64,000 nucleotides of DNA from Phoebastria nigripes (taxonomy: Eukaryota > Chordata > Aves > Procellariiformes > Diomedeidae), in contig JAYKAV010003143.1 in NCBI GenBank assembly GCA_035582835.1, forward strand, positions 2,667,673 through 2,731,672, read 5' to 3'. Positions within the stretch are counted from its first letter, which is position 1. Each line of letters opens with the position of its first letter. This document shows, piece after piece, positions 1 to 16,100 of the stretch. Both the position numbers and the translations under genes were made by a program. Below the pieces are notes generated by a model, which had not been told where the DNA came from, made no database searches, and worked only from the letters and a program-made list of their open reading frames with translations.

Positions 1-689
1 TCCAGTCTGAGGCAGAAAAGGTAAAGGGTCGAGTGGAATTACTTTTCGGAGTCAAACACAAGTGAGGTCAGCAAAGAGAAGGAGGCATCCTGGAGAATGA
101 ATGAACAAACTGGTAGTGAAGGACAACCATGCGTGAGACACCAACTACCGATGGCTTCTGCTGAGCCAACTTGCATGCTGACCTACTGCTGCCTGTCTCC
201 GCAAGCAAAATAAAATTCGACCTTATATTCAGTTTGTTTACACACACAGGTTTTAGGCGTCTCAAGTGAAGAACTCTGGGATACAAGAGGTATACCAAAC
301 ACTTACTACTCTGTCTTACAGCACCTCAACCATGAAGGCTAAGCCAATACAACAAAATTTTAGATCAGTTTTCCAAATAAATGTATTTCTGTGAAATGTT
401 GAAAAAAAAAGAGTCTTGCAGGCATGCGCACACGTTCTCTTGTGCCAGCACAGGTGCACAATGAATAAGAAACAGGTAGAAAATGCTCTGCTTGCACCTA
501 AACCACCAAGTGTTCAGGTAACTGTCACGACTTACCTGCTCTACCTAAGAGCCAGCGCTATCGCTACTAATGTAGGAAGAGAAAGAGCTTCCTAGATCAG
601 TGTAACCGAACCCAAACGCCCATGGTGAACCAGCTCCACGTCACTCGCAGCCTGGAAGTGGAAAGCAGCAGGCAGGGAGGCGGAGGGCA
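1..689. other. Left flank, probably BBS12 first intron
   Basis: No coding sequence is recognisable here; the open frames are short and unlike any family I know. Base composition is AT-rich up to about 600 and then turns sharply GC-rich. In mammals BBS12 lies head to head with CETN4 and has its whole coding sequence in one exon behind a non-coding first exon. By that synteny (inference) this stretch would be BBS12 intron 1 on the minus strand, with the coding exon beyond the left edge. Confidence 0.35.
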
Positions 690-832
690 CCCCGGCAGGA
701 ACCGAGACCGCTCAGCAGGCGCCCCGGGACTGCCCTGCTCGGGCCTGGTGGCGGCCCAGCCACTTCCTCCCAGCTGGAGGGCCAGCCCAGGCCCCTCGCC
801 GGCCCCGCAGCAGGCAGGTGCTGGTTTCTCAC

Positions 833-980
833 CGACTCGGCTGTATTTTCCTCCGCTCCCTGCGGCCGGGCCGGGCTGAGGTGAGGTGAGGCGAGGCGGG
901 CCGGCCACGGCAACGGGCTGCCCCGCCGCGCGCCACCAACCGCCTCCGCACGCGCTGCGCCTCGTTGCCAGGACACCGCC
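833..980 (-). other. BBS12: Candidate non-coding first exon of BBS12
   Basis: On the minus strand a good splice donor (TCG followed by GTGAGA) has its GT at plus positions 832-831, inside the CpG island and upstream of CETN4 on the opposite strand. A minus-strand transcript starting near 950-1000 and spliced here would be a short non-coding leader, which is how BBS12 begins in mammals. Only the donor and the island are seen. The upstream limit is a guess, and the gene name rests entirely on conserved gene order. Confidence 0.25.
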
Positions 981-1234
981 GCTTGTTTGTACGCCCAGCG
1001 GGCGGAGCGGCCCCCGCGCTCTCGCTGACATCACGAGCCCGCCGGGTGCCATTGGCCCGGGCTAAGGGAAAGGGGCGGGTTCCCCGGTGCATCCGGCTCG
1101 CTCATTGGACGGCCCATGTTCCTTGCGTGCGGCGCTGGATGCGCTCGCCTCCGCGAGGCGGGCCGGGCCGGTAGGAGCGGCGGGGCCGAGCGGGCCGTCC
1201 CGACCCGGAGCGGCGTCCCTGCGGCCGCGGCCAG

Positions 1235-5894
<4,660 letters not shown>

Positions 5895-7645
5895 TATTTG
5901 TTGCCTTGTTATACAGCTGCTCCAAAAGATAACCTGGAAAAGACTTAAAAACTGGGCTTGTGTCTCCTGCGTATTTTCTGCCATATAAAGAAAAGTCTGA
6001 AAGGACAGATTTTTGGCTCATTCTTCTTTTTCAGCAAAGCTAATTGGGGGAGGGGGGCTTCAGTACCCAGAACTGTTAAAATGAGATATTGTAGAAGTGA
6101 AAAGGAAGGATGAACTGAACCTGCAAGGCAGGGTCCCTTTCCCTCCCCCCCTCAACAATTTTATTGATTGCCATTTTGGATAAAGAACACTGCGTTTCAA
6201 CTACTTAACTAAAAGACATTTCACTTGAGATGTGAAGATTCCCACTGCTGCTGGGAAAGGCCACTTTTGACTTTCCTAAGGCTACAGAACGAAGGTACAA
6301 GCACAGGCTTTTAGGTTATCTTTTGGTATTTGTCTCCTTTTGTTTATTTCCATGAAAGACTCTAAAACCAATTGCATATCTGTCTTTATTTCTGTATGAA
6401 ACACTGTTTTCCCATGGCAAGTTGTTTTTGGACCTAATGCAAAGCAAATGTAGATAACCAGATTTGGTTCTTCCATTTGGAGCTGTGTGCCATCAGTAGA
6501 CATTCTTCTGTTTATCTGATCATCTGAAACTAATTTACTTGACTGTAACCTGCTTGGATTATCAAAGTTTATTGTATAACCAGCCAACATCTTGTGCCAT
6601 TGTTCTTACTCCCAAGACGTTACAGAGCTGCTGTTATGCCAGGATTTTAGGTACCTAAAAAGTTCAGTTCTATGGTGCACTAGGGTAAATTTTGTCTTTG
6701 GCGGGTTGTTTGTCAAGTTGCAGGGAGGACTCGCATCTGAAGTGAAAAAATAGCTCACCTTGGACAGCTGTGGAACACTGAATATATTTAGATCCATGCA
6801 ATCCAGATTCATTTCAGACATCACAGGTTTGGGCTTTCTTTTTTAGGAGTACCTTCATTTTCTTGAATATTTCTTGCATATACTGTCATCTAGGACTTAG
6901 TGGAGAGCCGCATTTCCTTCTGTATTGTGGTGACAGAGCAGCGACACACAACATGACATCCGATTATGTGGTTCTGCAGGAGGGTTTATCCTTGGGTCCT
7001 GATTAGACAATCGGCTTCTAAACTGCAGGGAAATGATCTAATCCTAAATTACGTGTGTCTCTAATAAGGCACCTGAAGGAGAGTTTGTCACTGCTCACAG
7101 TGAAGTGGCAAGTAGGTAGCAAAATGTCAGAAGGGTTCAATGGGAAGAGGAGGGAAAGAACAGTATTTCACCAGTATCTGTTAGATGCCTCTTTTCTTCA
7201 GACAGCTTCTGCTGCTTGACAGCACTAAGGTTTGTAGAAGAAAGGAAGAGCCAGCTCCTGGATTAGCTCCTCATGACAGCTGCTGCAGCTCTCATGAGCT
7301 GTGAGGGCCCAGTAGGGGGAGAATTAGTTTCAGGAGCGGAAAGGAGAAGTGTTCATTTACATATCTTCTTCTCAGTGTGCAGATGCGGACCTGGCACATT
7401 CTGCCCCCGTCCTCTGAGTTTTGTACTCTGAACAACTCTAAACAGACCCTCTCTAACCTGTACAGAAGTAGGCTTAAGCCTGTGGGAGAACAGGGATTGT
7501 GTAGGACCCTGGAAAACTCAAGAGGCCTGTGAAGTCCCCTGTTAACATATTCAGTGGCAGCAGATGTAACCTATAGTACTGTAAGCGTTTTAAAATGTCT
7601 ATTAACTTTGTATAAGTGTGAAATAAAACTGTTTTGCAAGTTAAG
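5895..7645 (+). other. CETN4: CETN4 3' untranslated region
   Basis: From the TAA to just past the first clear AATAAA there is no competing gene and no earlier canonical signal that I noticed. The UTR would be about 1.75 kb. Its end is inferred from the poly(A) signal and downstream GT-rich sequence. Confidence 0.6.
7622..7627 (+). terminator. CETN4: Poly(A) signal AATAAA, CETN4
   Basis: A canonical AATAAA is followed about 20 bases later by probable cleavage sequence. A GT/T-rich stretch follows (TTTGTGCGCTTT and TTGGTGTGCTT), the normal layout of a vertebrate 3' end. It is the best candidate end for the centrin transcript. Confidence 0.65.
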
Positions 7646-9566
7646 GACTTTGTGCGCTTTATAACTTGGTGTGCTTACTATGAAAACTAAATTTTCAAAA
7701 ATAATTTTAAAGTGTTAAATTGTTCACCAAGTACATTTTCACTTTCATTTATCTTTTCTTTCGAAGAGAGAAATTCTTAGGTGCAGTAGTCTATCACATA
7801 ATTCCTCTCCCTCTTCCACTATGCTGATTAAAAGTTTCTAGTACTAACCACTTACATTCAGAAAGGGAAATTTGAAGTTCTAGTTGATTATGGGGAATCC
7901 CAGAGCCTATTAGAGTGACTGTACTTTTTTTAATGCTGCCACAGGAAGAGATTGATGACTGTTGTTTACCTATGATGCATGTCACTTCTCTCTTCCTGTT
8001 CTAATCCCATTACCTGACTTTTGAAGGTAGGAAAAAGACACACAATCATACCTACTACAATGATGAAATGTTATTTCTGGCTTGTCCATTAATCTTTTAA
8101 GTCTGGAATGTCAAGCAGTGGCTGAATTAGCACAAAACTTGCAAGTGTTAACGTAATAGAACAAGTGTCTCATGCTGCTTTAGTTCACACGATAGGGATA
8201 TCTTGTCCCCTCCTCAGCCACAGGCACTGAGTATGACGACTAACACAGCAATATCGACAGCAGCCCACAGCAGTGCTGTGGTTCTGCATGAATTATTTTT
8301 GGTGCCCTTGTGAATCCTTCCTGTCCCTTCTAGAATTTTATCTTTTACATTTCTATACATGGTGGAGGAAAAGGAGCCTGATTGAAGCCAATGGCAGAAC
8401 TTGGAGTTAGGTTTGTGTGAGGAACAGGTGCTAAACTGCCCGCTCAGGAATTTCATCCTTTTACTGTGCTGGAGAAAGTGACTCAGATCAATAAACTGGG
8501 AAGGTACCCCGCAGACATTTTTCCTGGGCTCTGTTCTAGTGCCTACTCGAGCGGCTTACCCTAAATGGAGGGGTTTCACTAGAGGAGACAGATCACTTGC
8601 ACCCCTCTCCTCCTCTTCCCATTCACTCTATTCGCAAAGATAAGAGTTGGGGCACTTCCAGGAGACTTGGATTCAACTCCTTTGCACTAAAGCACCAAAA
8701 AGGAGGCAAAGCAGTGATTTGGGTTGCCCTGCATGGAAGGACCCATCCCTCAAGGCACCTGAATGCAAGTGGTCATCAGTGTGAGTGTGTACCAACTGGC
8801 ACCTGGTGCAGAGGGGAAGGCTTCAGTCCCAACCCTGCTTAATGTTCCCTACAGACTGACCTGGGCAGGTCCAGGGGAGGCAGATGGCTGTGAACCTCAT
8901 CCTTTGCATCCCTTTTCCCCTTCATGCCAACAGGGAGGCTGGGTTCTTACCTGGCATTTGCAAATTCCCCTCAGATGGCTGCAATTCAGACACTGCAATA
9001 TGTGCATCCAGCTGAGATCCTTCCTTCTGCGACATCAGCGAAGCCTGGTTTTCAGTTTGAGTGTTCATGCTAGTCAGATACTGTACAAAAAGGAAAGTGG
9101 AACTGCAATTTGTATTTGGCAAGCACCTAAATATCAAAGCATTGATAAGGGCGATAGCTGATTGGGAGATAATATTGCAAATTACTTCCAATGAAAAATG
9201 TTTTTAAATGAAAGTGTACTGGGCTTTTAATAAAATATGAAATAGTTCAAGAGAAAAAAATTACTTACAAGTTATATTCCAAAATATGCCAACTGCATGG
9301 CAATTTTAAACTAACTTTTGGTGTTATCTCCCCTGTGCAACTTTAAGTTCTTTATCATCTCTCAGCCCCACAGTACAGTCCTACAGTAAAGCAAATCTTC
9401 AGTTGGCTTTAGGAAAAAAAAAAAAGCAAACCAAAATGTGACTATCTATCTAGTGTGCAAAGATGTTCTAAGTAATCTGAGCTGGCAACTTAAGACACTG
9501 GACTGTTGTGCTTTCTCACCACATCACAGTGAAAAAGTGGATAAAGGCAGCAATCTTGAAGGCCAT
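7646..9566. other. Intergenic, no gene seen
   Basis: Short open frames on both strands resemble no family and lack codon structure. No repeat was recognised with confidence. Confidence 0.6.
9562..9566. repeat. Target-site duplication GCCAT, left of minus-strand LTR
   Basis: Identical to 10145-10149 on the other side of the LTR. Confidence 0.85.
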
Positions 9567-10144
9567 TGTCGTGGTTTAATCCCAGCCAGCAACTAAGCAC
9601 CACACAGCCGCTCGCTCACTCCCCCCAGGTGGGATGGGGGAGAGAATCGGAAGGGTAAAAGTGAGAAAACTCATGGGTTGAGATAAAGACAGTTTAATAG
9701 GTAAAGCAAAAGCCGCGCACGCAAGCAAAGCAAAACAAGGAATTCCTTCACTACTTCCCATCGGCAGGCAGGTGTTCGGCCATCTCCAGGAAAGCAGGGC
9801 TCCATCACGCGTAACGGTTACTTGGGAAGACAAACGCCATCACTCCGAACGTCCCCCCGCTTCCTTCTTCTTCCCCCAGCTTTATATACCGAGCATGACG
9901 TCACATGGTATGGAATACCCCATTGGCCAGTTGGGTNAGCTGTCCTGGCTATGCTCCCTCCCAGCTTCTTGTGCACCTGGCAGAGCATGGGAAGCTGAAA
10001 AGTCCTTGACTAGTAGACTACTTAGCAACAACTAAAAACATCAGTGTGTTATCAACATTCTTCTCATACTAAATCCAAAACATAGCACTATACCAACTAC
10101 TAGGAAAAAAAAAAATTAACTCTATCCCAGCTGAAACCAGGACA
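9567..10144 (-). mobile_element. Solo LTR of an avian endogenous retrovirus (ERVL-like)
   Basis: Read on the minus strand, the 578-bp element runs from TGTCCTGGTTTCAGC to CCACGACA, with the TG...CA ends of an LTR. It carries a CCAAT box (ATTGG at plus 9922-9926), a perfect CRE TGACGTCA (9896-9903), a TATA box (plus TTTATATA, 9881-9888) and an ATTAAA poly(A) signal (plus TTTAAT, 9693-9698). They occur in U3-R-U5 order. The flanking GCCAT at 9562-9566 and 10145-10149 is a perfect 5-bp target duplication. Five bases suits ERVL/class III rather than 6-bp ERVK. No internal viral genes are present, so it is a solo LTR left by recombination. Intact motifs suggest a fairly young copy. Confidence 0.9.
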
Positions 10145-10149
10145 GCCAT
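10145..10149. repeat. Target-site duplication GCCAT, right of minus-strand LTR
   Basis: Identical to 9562-9566; it directly abuts the terminal CA of the element as read on the plus strand (AGGACA then GCCAT). Confidence 0.85.
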
Positions 10150-13100
10150 TCACTTCTTTGCAGTTATACCTGTGCCAAATGTGTGTAATGCAGCCGGCTG
10201 GCCAGGCACAGGTGATTGCAAAAGATTGGAGGAGTCTTGCATTGCTTGAGGCGCTCATGCAGTTAACTGGTAATGAGTGCTACGCTCTCACATCTCTAGG
10301 TGTGAGTTTGTTTTCAGAGCAATAAGCACAGGGTCAACTTCTAATGTTGCAGAAAAATAATGGCTTCTTTTCAGGCAAGCCTAATCTTGGTATTTAAAAG
10401 AGGATGGGGGGAAAGCAACAGAAGAAACCCTTTGTGTACTTTCACATGCCAAGAGTCCTACTAACAGAGCCCAAATATTTCAATAAACTGATGAGGCATT
10501 TAATATTGAAATATTTAAATTGGTCATTTACAGTTTTGAAGAATAACTCTCCCATCCTGCAAACTGCCTGGTGAAATCACACCACATATTTAAAATGTTA
10601 AGTATTAATTCCCTGGAAACCTCCTCACTGAGTTCATATAACTCAAATATTGCCACGCTACATCTGCTTTTAAACACTCCTGGATAGCATAAGTAGATTT
10701 TAAGAAAGACTCCGGCAGTAGAAAGTGCTCTGGGCCAGAATTCACCATTGCCACATTTGACACATGGAAATGCTGACAGAACACGTTTTTCTGACATGGG
10801 TTAAATCTTTCTGTGACCCCAACAAAAATTCTACAGTACAATACTTCTTAAATCTATTCCATGCGCTAGCTGGTACATTTGGCAATCTTTGCAAGCATAT
10901 CGGCATGATGTATTGCCTTTAGGTAGTGCATTTTTTGCACACATCCATTCTCCCAAAATATTAATGTTAAAGCCAAATCAGGACCATTGAGACTGCATCC
11001 AGGTATTGTTGCCAGTGTCCCCCATGCTCACTCAAAATTTATTCTCCCTGCTACAATTTGTTTGAAAATTATTTTTGTTTCCTTACATAGATAAAAATCA
11101 ACGAATATGAGAAAAATACTGCTCCTGAGATGCTTCAAAACACAAGCTTTGTTTCAAAACCTAGTTACATATGCTAACAGAAACTAGCCACAACTGTCTG
11201 ACACATTTTACAAAATTCAGGCAGGGAGAGTGAACAATCAGATAGTTAGGGATCTTCTTCAGACATCCTTCAAGACGAGTGATCGGGCAGGCACAACCCG
11301 CGTGCCTCCTGGCTCAGGGGAGCAAACAAACTGCTCGGTCTACAGGCTGGGATGATCCTTGACACTTGAGGAAAGAAACCCTATGAGGATAATTCTGCAA
11401 AGATAGCTTCCTTTTTGTCATATATATCAACATAAATAGTGTAGCTGTGCGTGGACAGTCACACCAAACAACAATACTGTATGCCAATGCCCAGGGCGAT
11501 TAGGCACACGCCTCTGAATCGCTCCAGTGAACAGAAGGCCAGGACTGCCCCTTCGCTACAGCCCAAAGTTTCTGTGAAAGTCTCTGCTGAGCAGGCATAA
11601 AATTCTGCTTTCAGTGGGCATTGCACTCACTGCTTAACTACAGGATGCGCGCCAAAATTTTTACATTAAGGAAAGGTGTAAGTCTTTTCTCTCTCTCTTA
11701 TAAGGGAATAAAGAACTGATAGATTTGAGAGCGTGACAGTCTCGCTAGAGGGCATCCAGTTACTAACGTGTAAGATGAGTGATGCTTATTTCCCTCCTCT
11801 GTGGCTTTTAATGACGATCGAAAGTAGGCTAACAAACACCATCCAGCTGGGGCTTGAAATATGCGGTTGGATACAGAATTATTTTTTTCTGAAAAAAGAA
11901 CAGAAGGTTTCTCACACAACTCAAGTGCAAAATGCTGTAATTATTAGTTGGTTGTTCAAAGCTAAACCCCCAAACCACACTTTCTGAAACTCCCACTCTG
12001 TATCAATAATTACAGACACGCTCTCAGGGGAGCGGAAAACTGAACTTGCCTTTCGCACAGTCCCCCTGAGTGCTCTGACCACTGCTCTATAGAGTTATTT
12101 TCTCTCTTTGGGAATATTGCTACCAAATGGAACCACTTCAAGCAGAGAGACAGAGCCAGATCCGCTGCAGGATGCTTGTGGCCCTCCCTTGGGATGTGGG
12201 AAAGCTGGAATCGTGGCCTTGCTTCGAGTCAAGAGGAACAAGAATTTGAGAATTAGACTCTTGTCCCCAAGGTGAGTGTGTTGACCTTTAGGAGACTGTC
12301 TGCACCAGGATATCTCTTATGCCAATGGCCTTGTGGGGTGGAGCATGACCAAGAAATAAGTTTTCAGGCAACTGCCTGGCCAGAGGTCAAAAGCATGATA
12401 GAGGGACACCTGCCTTCACTTAAAGGCAGCTCAGAATATCAAGAGCTTGACAGCTCATATCTACTGCTAGAAAAATACAGGGTGCCTGTGAGGAAGGGAT
12501 GTGGAGTTAGGGTGGAGCAAGACAGAGGACCTGCAAAGTTTGATGCTTCAAAACCGGATTTATATGTGCCCAATTCCTTAAGCAATACAGAGAGAAAGAG
12601 GGTCTTAAAGCCATGATCCAAATCTGCTGAGTCAGGAGCCCAGCAGAGCTGGCTCATAGCAAACCTGCTCCCATGCAGTGCAGCAGAACGTGCATGAGCA
12701 GTTCAGACTTCATCCCAAATGGTACCGACATGGTGCCTACCTCTAAGAGCCTCAGCCCTTGACGATTTCAGGGGTCCACTGGAGTGGAGTTGGGGACCTA
12801 AAACTATAGCTTTTGACCTCTTTGGAGTTCCGACTGCCACTAATTACTAAACTTGAAATTGCTCAAGTCATTTTTTTGCTTGTCTGACTTAGATTTGACG
12901 CAGTGAATAAGAACAAAGCAAAGTTGTCAAACCCAAGTTGCAAATGTGCAAAATTCTGGGCACAGCCGTAACAGTTTCACATGCATTTATTATTCCACCC
13001 ATGCTGGATGCATGTGCACACACACGCATACTGCATATGCACATGCAAATCTTGCAGTCTTATCATTATTAGAGTTTCACACACTTTTGATATGCAAAAA

Positions 13101-16100
13101 GTACAAATGCGAGCATACGTTTAGAAGCTTCACTTGGAAAGAGGGTGGATTTGTTGTAACATTTTAGTCCCAAATAGGATAGGATCTGTGTACTGTAAAG
13201 TTATCATGAAGCAGAAGTCTAGCCCCTATTCCCCGGAGTGAAAATCCCACTGGGCCAGCAAGGGCTGTGGGAACTGGCATGGGAACTCCCTGTACCAGGT
13301 TCGGGGTCTGCAACAAACTGGTGCAGTCTCAGTGAGCTGGCCCGTGTTCTCAAGGCCACTTTATTTTCTTTGAAAGCTTCTGACCAGTTCTAGTAGTGAC
13401 ATAAGTTTCACTATACAAAGCATCCCCCCAACATTAAATAAAGCAAAAAAAAGGTTTCCATAGGAAACAAACGCAACAGCTAACGTAGCCCATTCCCAAC
13501 ATTATTTTAAAGCACTCTCTGCCCAAAAACGTAGCTTAGCGCAAACAAACAAAACCAGTAAAATTTACACATCCATGCTATTGTATGAAGTTCCTTCCTA
13601 GTATGGTTCCTTCTTCACCTNCCTCTGCTCAATACCCTCAACATAGAGAAAAGAGATACATGCTTTCCTGTAAATTCCTTCAGATCTCCAAATGAGAAGT
13701 ACCATGAAAGACCTAAACATCAAGGAAAAACTGACCGCAAATATTGCAGATCTGATTTATAAACACTAGAAGGTATTTCAGTACAAAAAACCCAACATTT
13801 ATACCGACTTCTAAAAACGTGGTATCAGATCATCTCAATTTCAGTTTTTAAAAGTCTGTGTTCCCCATGTTAAAACAAAAACTAAGGTGGCGGGTCCACA
13901 TGTTTCCTCTTTAGATAGCTTATGCCATGATCAGCCAAAGCAGAAATCCACAGAAGCATGGTTTCCACACATCTTTTGAATGTTTGTTTAAATCAGTCCA
14001 TACAATGTAGTCAGTTATGTGTGGTCGAAGATGATTGCTGCCGAATAGCTCCTTTTGGAAAGGAAGGTACATAAATTTAACAAATTCTTTTGGTTTTGTT
14101 TTTTTTTTCTTCTTANCAAGTTACCTAAATTAGTATGGGACCCATGTATTGATGAGGTCCAAAAAATGGGTCACACAGAACTATCGTTTTCATCTTAAAA
14201 AGGTATCCACCAAACTCAACATCTGGATTTCTTTTATTCATTCCATTTCAGACTCCTCATGAGGCCCCTCAGCAACTTTGAGTAGGCAGGACTGGTGGTC
14301 CTGTTTAAATCAAATGTTAAAGCCCATAATTTTTGAAGCGTTTCTCCCTGTCACTCACCATTGCCAAAGCTCTTTTTCAATTACTCAGTTCTTGANGGCT
14401 ATTCAGTTACATGAGGAAATAGAAACCAGCTTTGCTTAGAACTCCACCAAATGAGCACAGTAAGCAAAGATTTTTTTCAATTACTTTTTCAGTTCTAGTA
14501 GTCTCATCTGTCACTTGTGGAACAACCGGTACATTTTGCACAAACAGAACAAGATTTTTTNCTAGATGAAAAAATCCATGTCAGTGGAGGTACAGTCCAT
14601 CTAGAGCAGACCTATGCTTTTGTAAATAACAGGTGAAACAGGTGCAAAAACTACAATTATTTTCTCTAAGCAGAAAATTACCATATTTGAGACTAGGGTT
14701 TGGTAAACATATCCCTTACATGGCCATTTTTCAGCTTCCTCCTTCATATTAGGAACCAATAAAGTATTCAACAAAATGGCCGACAGGTTTGAATATTATT
14801 TCTGTTCGTGCTGCGAAATAAATATTCTTTGTCGAATCCTGATAAACTAGGTCACTACCTGGGTGAAGTAAATGCTTAGGATCCTTCTGCAGAAAACAAT
14901 TTTATTGTTGCTTACAGTATTAAAAATAGTAATATTACAAATCCAAGAGAAAATATGAGTTGAAAATGCTTATGTATCAAAATTAAAGGAGCTTTTCCCA
15001 GAAATGAAACAGCTTTTAGAAGGGGGGTAGGAAGAAACAAGTATTCTTATTCTTCCTAGTACCAAAACAAGATGCAGTAGATGTATTAAACAGGGTATTA
15101 TTTATTACACGGGGATTTTTATGCAAAGATTCCGAATTCTCCTGACTATCAAATGCCATGCAATACTATGACTCACTGAGTCAAGATCTAGGATGGTTCA
15201 ATCCTGACCACCTCCTGCTAAGGGCTCAGCATCATCTATTCCCATTGCCTTCAGCGGGACTAAGTGGTGCTTAGCACTTTTGCAAAATTGGGCCCTAGAC
15301 AATGAAGGCTTTAGGTATGGGCTTCCTATTTCCTGCGGTGGATTTGTGTAGGTGGCCTTGTTACCAGAAATCCATACTCCTACACAGCAACTTCTGACTG
15401 TGTTTCTGCAGAAATGACTATGATGAAAGGAATGAAGTATTTTTTAAATAAAAATCATGTCTTTGTTTCTCCAAACCAGTTAGGGTATCTCCTGCTGGCG
15501 AGATTAATTTCTTCACCTCGTGTGGCAAAATTAAGAGCAGGGTGGAAAACAAAAGGATTAAGGTTTGCAAAGGCACCGTGGCTTGGGCTGCTGCGCACAC
15601 CAAGAGGGGAGAGCCCGTCTGTACTGTCCCCTGCCCATCGCCAGCAGCTGAGTCACTGGCCCAGCCTGCAGAGCTTCTTGCTGCTGCATTTCGCAGCCGT
15701 CCTCTGCCTCGCAGCCAGGAAAATCCCACATCCTCCCAGTGGGTGTAGGAAACACAGCTACGGCCTCTGGATGCGTCGCCACCAAAAACAAAGGGGAGAT
15801 TGTGGCGCGGGTGGTGTCCGTGGGCTCAGGGCCAGTGTCCCAGGACCTTGCTGATGGCATCCCAGCTCCCGGGGCACAAGGAGCCACAAGCNGAGCCCGC
15901 GGTCAGCATTGCCTGCATGCCTGCCCACAGACCCGCTGGTTTGCCAACCCCAATGCTGTAAGGTGCATGACCAGCGCTACCTCCCCGCATCGGGATCTGC
16001 CAGGGCCACCAGGAAACCTCCTCTCCTGTCCCACCTCATTCTGTCTCTCTGCTCTTTGGCGAGGGGGAGGTCGCACCTAGCCCTTACTGGTCTTCCCTGT

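Noticed and set aside
8650..8690. MIR/CORE-SINE-like GAGACTTGGATTCAACTCC
   Set aside because: Similarity is short and by eye only; no second conserved block confirmed it.
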